9,428 bases of DNA, from the NCBI GenBank assembly GCA_003641465.1, contig QNAJ01000044.1:1-9428 (forward strand), read 5' to 3'. The translations under genes and the position numbers were made by a program. The notes under the pieces are model-generated. The model was not told the origin of the DNA and made no database searches. It saw only the letters and a program-made list of their open reading frames with translations. Shown one piece after another: positions 6,243-9,428 of this stretch. The stretch comes from Verrucomicrobiota bacterium (GTDB taxonomy: Bacteria; Verrucomicrobiota; Kiritimatiellia; B70-G9). Numbering within the stretch: the stretch's first letter is position 1; the number at the start of each line of letters is the position of its first letter.

Positions 6243-6576
6243 CGGATATGACCGGGAACGCCTGTCAGAAGCAACGCGCGTGCGGCGAGCTCCGCCGCGG
6301 CCGATGCCCTGTCCAAGCTCCTCGTGTATCGTAGAGACGATGGACAGACCCGGCCCCTATTTCTGAGCATGTAAGCGGTACGGGTGAGCACTTTTATTAC
6401 AGATTCCTGCCCCTGGCGTGCGTGATGTCTGTGGCTTTCGCCGGAAACTCGCGATCTTCTTCTATTGCAGTGGACCCGATATACCGCGGTTGGTGCCCCG
6501 AAGGGCACTGTCATCGGAGAAGCGGAACGATAGTCTGATGCAAACGCCCGTCCGGAATAAGAGCGTCAGCCCGGAT
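6243..6576. other. Intergenic region between the GDH gene and the glnA promoter
   Basis: This stretch lies after the GDH stop codon and upstream of the glnA promoter. It contains the UUCG hairpin at 6493-6508 and a GCTCCGCCGCGG plus CCTCGTGTAT element (6289-6329) that recurs after glnA. The open frames across it lack good ribosome sites and recognisable motifs, so I annotate no gene here. Confidence 0.6.
6493..6508 (-). terminator. Hairpin with TTCG tetraloop after the GDH gene
   Basis: GTGCCC-TTCG-GGGCAC on the minus strand: a perfect 6-bp stem with the very stable UUCG loop, 69 nt after the GDH stop. No T-tract follows, so it may be a processing or stability element rather than an intrinsic terminator. 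Confidence 0.4.
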
Positions 6577-7827
6577 TCATGCAACCCAACCGCGGAGTTT
6601 CATCGCCTCGACCACGCGTCCGACCGCCACAACATAGGCAGCCTGGCGCATATTGATATCATATTTCTTTGATGCATTCAGGACGGAATGATAAGCGGCG
6701 GTGATTTTGCGATCCAGCCGCTCATGGACATCCTTTTCATCCCAGTAATACATGTAGAAATTCTGAACCATCTCGAAATAGGAGACTGTCACTCCACCGG
6801 CATTGCAGAGAAAGTCCGGTATCACGTGAACACCCTTTCTGTACAGGATCTCATCCGCTTCCGGCGTAGTCGGTCCATTAGCCAGTTCGGCAACGATTTT
6901 GGCTTTGATGTTGGCAGCGTTCTTTGCGGTGATGACATTTTCCAGGGCTGCAGGAATGAGGATATCCACATCCAGTTCCAGAATGTCTTCATTCGAAATC
7001 TGCTTGCTGTTCGGGAAATTAACGACCGACCCGGTCTCTGTCTTGTGTTTGTGAACTGCCTCCGGATCGAGCCCTTCCTGCGCGAATATGCCGCCTTTGC
7101 TGTCACTGACCGCAACAACCTTGCAGCCGAGAATGGATTGCGCCAGACACGCAGCGTAATATCCAGCGTTTCCGTAACCCTGGATAGCAACGGTAGCCTT
7201 CTTGAGATCAATGCCGAGCTCCTTTGCGGCTTCGCGAAGTGTGTATATCCCCCCGCGGGCCGTGGCGTCACCCCGTCCGGCGGATCCCCCCAGGCTGAGC
7301 GGTTTGCCGGTGATAACGCCGAACTGATTCCTGCCGGCAATTTTCGAGTATTCATCCATCATCCACGCCATGATCTGGGGAGTGGTGTAGACATCGGGGG
7401 CGGGAACGTCTTTGTCCGGACCGATGAACTGGTAGATTGCCCGGATGTACGCGCGGCTCAAGCGTTCCAGTTCCCCGGGTGACATTTCCTTGGGATTGCA
7501 GATGACTCCGCCTTTTCCGCCGCCGAGCGGCAGATCCAGCAGCGCACACTTCCACGTCATCCAGGCCGCCAGCGCCCGCACGGTATCAATTGTTTCCGCC
7601 GGATGGAATCGGATTCCGCCCTTGGTCGGACCCCTGGCATCGTTGTATTGGACTCTGAATCCCTGAAACACCTTGACAGAGCCATCGTCCATGCGAACCG
7701 GCAAAGATACGTGAATCTCGCGCATGGGAGCCCGGAGGATAGCATGCGAAGCAGGATCCAGATTCATAATCTTCGCGCACTCATCCAATTGCTTCCGTGC
7801 AACCTCAAAGGGATTATCTTGTGTCAT
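6577..7827 (-). CDS. Glutamate dehydrogenase (Glu/Leu/Phe/Val family)
   Basis: GDH interconverts 2-oxoglutarate plus ammonium and glutamate using NAD(P)(H), in the cytosol as a hexamer. The 416-aa product fits the small hexameric class (about 410-420 aa). Landmarks are FRVQYNDARGPTKGGIRFHP (57-76), WKCALLDLPLGGGKGG (92-107) with K93 and catalytic K105, PAPDVYT (142-148) with catalytic D145, the dinucleotide motif GYGNAG (217-222), a following VAVSDSKGG (238-246), ANGPTTPEAD (316-325) and FLCNAGGVTVSYFE (339-352). It closely resembles the thermococcal/clostridial type as I remember it. Cofactor choice cannot be settled from D242 alone. The start at 7827 is 7 nt after a perfect AGGAGG; the open frame reaches to 7992, but that extension runs across the promoter and 5' leader and has no family counterpart. 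Together with glnA it forms an ammonium-assimilation pair, though a fermentative glutamate-degrading role is possible. Confidence 0.95.
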   Translation of the reverse strand: MTQDNPFEVARKQLDECAKIMNLDPASHAILRAPMREIHVSLPVRMDDGSVKVFQGFRVQYNDARGPTKGGIRFHPAETIDTVRALAAWMTWKCALLDLPLGGGKGGVICNPKEMSPGELERLSRAYIRAIYQFIGPDKDVPAPDVYTTPQIMAWMMDEYSKIAGRNQFGVITGKPLSLGGSAGRGDATARGGIYTLREAAKELGIDLKKATVAIQGYGNAGYYAACLAQSILGCKVVAVSDSKGGIFAQEGLDPEAVHKHKTETGSVVNFPNSKQISNEDILELDVDILIPAALENVITAKNAANIKAKIVAELANGPTTPEADEILYRKGVHVIPDFLCNAGGVTVSYFEMVQNFYMYYWDEKDVHERLDRKITAAYHSVLNASKKYDINMRQAAYVVAVGRVVEAMKLRGWVA

Positions 7828-7834
7828 TTCCTTT

Positions 7835-7840
7835 CCTCCT
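7835..7840 (-). promoter_or_regulatory. Ribosome binding site of the GDH gene
   Basis: AGGAGG preceded by an A-run, 7 nt before the ATG at 7827. It fixes this start over the longer open frame that begins at 7992. Confidence 0.9.
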
Positions 7841-7963
7841 TTTTTGCGTCCTGTCTTCTTCTGCCTGCAATCCTGCCGACGCTTGCCGGCCCCGCCGCCT
7901 GCCGGGATCCACATGAGGCTCAACGCCCCGGAGCGGACACGGCCTCGGAAAATCGGATGCGCT

Positions 7964-7992
7964 TTTATATCCACACAGGTGGCTGTCGGCAA
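7964..7992 (-). promoter_or_regulatory. Putative GDH gene promoter
   Basis: On the minus strand, TTGCCG (7992-7987) and TATAAA (7969-7964) are separated by exactly 17 bp, with AT-rich sequence upstream (about 8000-8020). It gives a leader of roughly 130 nt in which I see no known riboswitch fold. Confidence 0.6.
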
Positions 7993-8330
7993 TCCCCAAA
8001 AAGCAAATAATTTCCCCCCGATTCAGCCTCCGCTGGAGCATGCAGGGACCGTGAGGCCTGTTCACCACTGCCGACTATGCCGTAAAGCTGCAGGGGTGCT
8101 GAGGTCCCGCAAAGAGCGGCCGTTCACGTGCTGCCGGTTAGCGGGAAAATCGTGGGTGATTTCGTGATCCGTCAGGGGAGTGTCCGGTTCCCATCCTGGA
8201 GTGCAGGAGGAAGCTGGTTGCCTGCCGTCCGGAACCCTTGCAGAAGATAGCCGCCGGCAGGGCCGTATCCTGCCCCCGGTGCGCCCACCGGAACACCCTT
8301 TCAGAAGGCCGGAATGGAAAGAATGGTGGG
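7993..8330. other. Intergenic region upstream of the GDH promoter
   Basis: No confident gene. A plus-strand frame open from 8160 to 8447 encodes a cysteine-bearing segment (Cys codons at 8181, 8202, 8223, 8271 and 8280, the last pair as CPRC) reminiscent of a small zinc ribbon. It has no ATG or GTG start and runs into the palindrome cluster. It may be a gene remnant or chance. No RNA gene or riboswitch was recognised. Confidence 0.4.
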
Positions 8331-8338
8331 ATTGCTGC

Positions 8339-8396
8339 GGCCCGACTCCCTGTCGGGCCTTGCCCTTCGGGCCGCGCCCCGATGTTCATCGGGGCG
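8339..8396. repeat. Cluster of three short palindromes
   Basis: Three hairpin-forming repeats in tandem: GGCCCGAC-TCCCT-GTCGGGCC (8339-8359), GCCC-TTC-GGGC (8362-8372), and CGCCCCGATG-TT-CATCGGGGCG (8375-8396). None is followed by a T-run on either strand. The compact layout resembles dispersed intergenic palindromic elements. Whether copies occur elsewhere in the genome cannot be seen from this window. Confidence 0.75.
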
Positions 8397-8464
8397 GGCT
8401 TTGCTCGCGGCTACCCCACGCCGCTCGCAATCGAACCCGATGCGTGACTTCTCGCCCACCCCGG

Positions 8465-8507
8465 TGAAAGACGGCGTGCCGCCCTGTGGCGGCACCTCCG
8501 TCTTTCA
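8465..8507. repeat. Long hairpin abutting the tRNA-Ser 3' end
   Basis: TGAAAGACGG (8465-8474) pairs with CCGTCTTTCA (8498-8507), and GTGCCGCC (8476-8483) with GGCGGCAC (8488-8495), with a 4-base loop and a 1:2 internal loop: 18 paired positions. Its last base touches the encoded CCA end of the tRNA. On the tRNA transcript it would form just after the mature 3' end and could serve as terminator or processing signal, though there is no T-tract. Confidence 0.75.
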
Positions 8508-8601
8508 TGGCGGAGGGGGTGGGATTCGAACCCACGGTCCCGGTTTTGGCCGGGACACGCGATTTCGAGTCGCGCGCATTCATCCACTCTGCCACCCCTC
8601 C
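8508..8601 (-). tRNA. tRNA-Ser(CGA)
   Basis: Reads serine codon UCG. The minus-strand sequence folds as a class II tRNA: acceptor GGAGGGG/CCCCTCC, a short D stem GCA/TGC, and anticodon stem CGCGA/TCGCG with loop CTCGAAA (anticodon CGA at 8567-8565). A long variable arm TCCCGG/CCGGGA is typical of Ser, and the T arm is GTGGG-TTCGAAT-CCCAC. The discriminator is G, as in bacterial tRNA-Ser, and CCA is encoded in the DNA. Confidence 0.97.
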
Positions 8602-8610
8602 GCGGAAGTG

Positions 8611-8639
8611 ATTGTGGGCTGCGGTCAGCGGGCAGGCAA
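8611..8639 (-). promoter_or_regulatory. Putative tRNA-Ser promoter
   Basis: On the minus strand, TTGCCT (8639-8634) and CACAAT (8616-8611) are 17 bp apart. Transcription would begin within a few bases of the tRNA 5' end at 8601. Confidence 0.5.
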
Positions 8640-8732
8640 GGGCTTTTCCCGGCGTATGAACTTAGACGGGAGCGGGAGATGGATCAAGGGAGGTGTCCGG
8701 TCATGTCATGGAGACAATATCAGACAGGTGCC

Positions 8733-8762
8733 TTGCCGGGCTGCAGGGTACGGTTGTATTCT
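8733..8762 (+). promoter_or_regulatory. Putative desulfoferrodoxin promoter
   Basis: TTGCCG (8733-8738) and TATTCT (8757-8762) lie 18 bp apart, and the -10 overlaps a TTGTATTCT string. The predicted start near 8769 gives a leader of about 54 nt. If translation instead began at the upstream in-frame ATG 8703, the promoter would have to be further upstream. Confidence 0.35.
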
Positions 8763-8822
8763 ACGGCTCGGCGGGTGCTGCCGGGTACTGCGGCGCTGGC
8801 CGGAAACGGAAAGGGGACGACG

Positions 8823-9203
8823 ATGGCTACCGAGGTCTACCAGGTATACAAGTGCGAGAAGTGCGGAAACATCGTGGAGGTGCTGCATCGCGGGGCGCCG
8901 TCACTGGTGTGCTGCGGCGAACCGATGAAGCTGCTGGAGGAGCACAGTGCGGATTCCAGTGTGGAAAAGCATGTTCCGGTGGTGGAAGCCACTGACGCCG
9001 GTGTCAAAGTAAAGGTTGGCAGCGTGCCCCATCCCATGGCGGAGGAGCATTTCATTGAGTGGATCCAGGTGATCAGCGGAAACCGGGAGTACAAGACGTT
9101 CCTCAAGCCCGGCGGGGAGCCGGAAGCGGAGTTCCCGGTTTCGCGGGACGAGATCACGGCGGTGCGCGAGTACTGCAGCGTGCATGGTCTGTGGAAGGGC
9201 TGA
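8823..9203 (+). CDS. dfx: Desulfoferrodoxin (superoxide reductase)
   Basis: This enzyme reduces superoxide to hydrogen peroxide without making oxygen, a cytosolic defence of anaerobes, with electrons from rubredoxin-like donors. The 126-aa product has both iron domains. The N-terminal desulforedoxin domain carries center I cysteines C11, C14, C30 and C31 (CEKC and VCCGEPM). The C-terminal neelaredoxin domain carries center II ligands H50, H70, H76, C118 and H121 (EKHVP, PHPMAEEHFI, CSVHG). E48 and K49 match the catalytic Glu-Lys pair of the active loop. It is thus the two-iron (2Fe-SOR) type at standard length. ATG 8823 is chosen because it gives the normal family N-terminus and has a GGAAAGGGG site 6 nt upstream. 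An in-frame ATG at 8703 with a stronger AGGGAGG site would add 40 residues. No rubredoxin gene is within the window. Confidence 0.96.
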   Translation: MATEVYQVYKCEKCGNIVEVLHRGAPSLVCCGEPMKLLEEHSADSSVEKHVPVVEATDAGVKVKVGSVPHPMAEEHFIEWIQVISGNREYKTFLKPGGEPEAEFPVSRDEITAVREYCSVHGLWKG

Positions 9204-9428
9204 TCCCGACGGCCGGCAGGGCAGGCCTCCGAGAAATGGCGGATAAGAGTGCCTAATTTCCGTGCCGGAGCTCTGCTCGCCTTTTCCTTCGGACTGTATG
9301 TGGTGAGTTCCTGTAACGGCGAGCGCCGGAGAGGGGTCCTCTGCAACACGGTCATGCTGCTGACCGCCAGGCCGCCGTGGCTGCCCGCAGCGGGCGCACA
9401 TTCGACAAATACACGGAGATCCCTTTCG
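9204..9428. other. 3' flank of dfx; no confident gene
   Basis: A frame open from a GTG at 9249 to the window end begins PNFRAGALLAFSFGLYVV and then SSC, which resembles a lipoprotein signal with a Cys at the lipobox position. The start is GTG with a weak ribosome site, and the rest is unlike known proteins, so this is only a possibility. An inverted repeat GCTCGCC (9275-9281) and GGCGAGC (9318-9324) is also present. No clear terminator for dfx was found. Confidence 0.35.

Noticed and set aside
5202..6251. 349-codon open frame on the plus strand opposite glnA
   Set aside because: It lies antisense over the well-supported glnA coding region, shows no family motifs, and is the kind of long shadow frame expected in GC-rich codon-biased DNA.
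6140..6514. 124-codon minus-strand frame between the GDH gene and glnA
   Set aside because: It runs through the TTCG hairpin, the repeated element and the proposed glnA promoter, has no recognisable motif or good ribosome site, and its composition looks non-coding.
6033..6576. Glutamine or other riboswitch upstream of glnA
   Set aside because: I could not match the leader to any known riboswitch core; only simple hairpins and repeats are visible.
7828..7992. N-terminal extension of GDH to an ATG at 7992
   Set aside because: It would overlap the TTGCCG-N17-TATAAA promoter, has no counterpart in the family, and the AGGAGG site 7 nt before 7827 explains the start.
8837..9401. Long minus-strand frames opposite dfx
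   Set aside because: They overlap the certain desulfoferrodoxin gene in antisense and carry no protein family features.

Overview
The window is GC-rich bacterial chromosomal DNA holding seven confident protein genes and one tRNA, with rather long, structured intergenic stretches. The gene set suggests an anaerobe or microaerophile that needs Fe(II) and faces occasional oxygen: ferrous iron uptake (feoA, feoB), a DtxR/MntR-type metalloregulator, a desulfoferrodoxin-type superoxide reductase, and a catabolic or assimilatory glutamate dehydrogenase beside a type I glutamine synthetase. No phylogenetic marker is present. The intergenic heptamer arrays and palindrome clusters remind me of some uncultured PVC-group genomes, but that is only an impression and was not tested.

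Layout. Positions 1-205 hold three short arrays of degenerate 7-bp repeats. On the minus strand, reading from 3045 down to 206, is a three-gene iron operon: metalloregulator (148 aa), feoA (GTG start, 4-nt overlap) and feoB (18-nt gap). Next, also on the minus strand, come purB (4395-3100), glnA (6026-4602) and a Glu/Leu/Phe/Val-type glutamate dehydrogenase gene (7827-6577), each separated by 100-680 bp and each apparently with its own promoter. A tRNA-Ser(CGA) with encoded CCA lies at 8601-8508 on the minus strand, followed at once by a long perfect-looking hairpin and then a cluster of palindromes. Divergent from it, on the plus strand, is the desulfoferrodoxin gene (8823-9203). The last 225 bp hold no confident gene.

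How the genes work together. The regulator probably senses Fe(II) or Mn(II) and controls feoAB. GDH makes glutamate from 2-oxoglutarate and ammonium (or the reverse), glutamine synthetase makes glutamine from it, and PurB acts in purine synthesis, which consumes glutamine. The dtxR-like/feo operon and the superoxide reductase are at opposite ends of the window and share only an iron/oxygen theme.

The most interesting observation is at the regulator/feoA junction. A slippery heptamer A_AAA_AAA lies in correct phase four codons before the regulator's stop codon, and feoA is in exactly the -1 frame. A -1 slip would fuse the short two-domain regulator to FeoA and yield a protein of about 235 aa with the architecture of full-length DtxR/IdeR (regulator plus C-terminal FeoA/SH3-like domain). 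This is a hypothesis. Ordinary translational coupling explains the overlap equally well.
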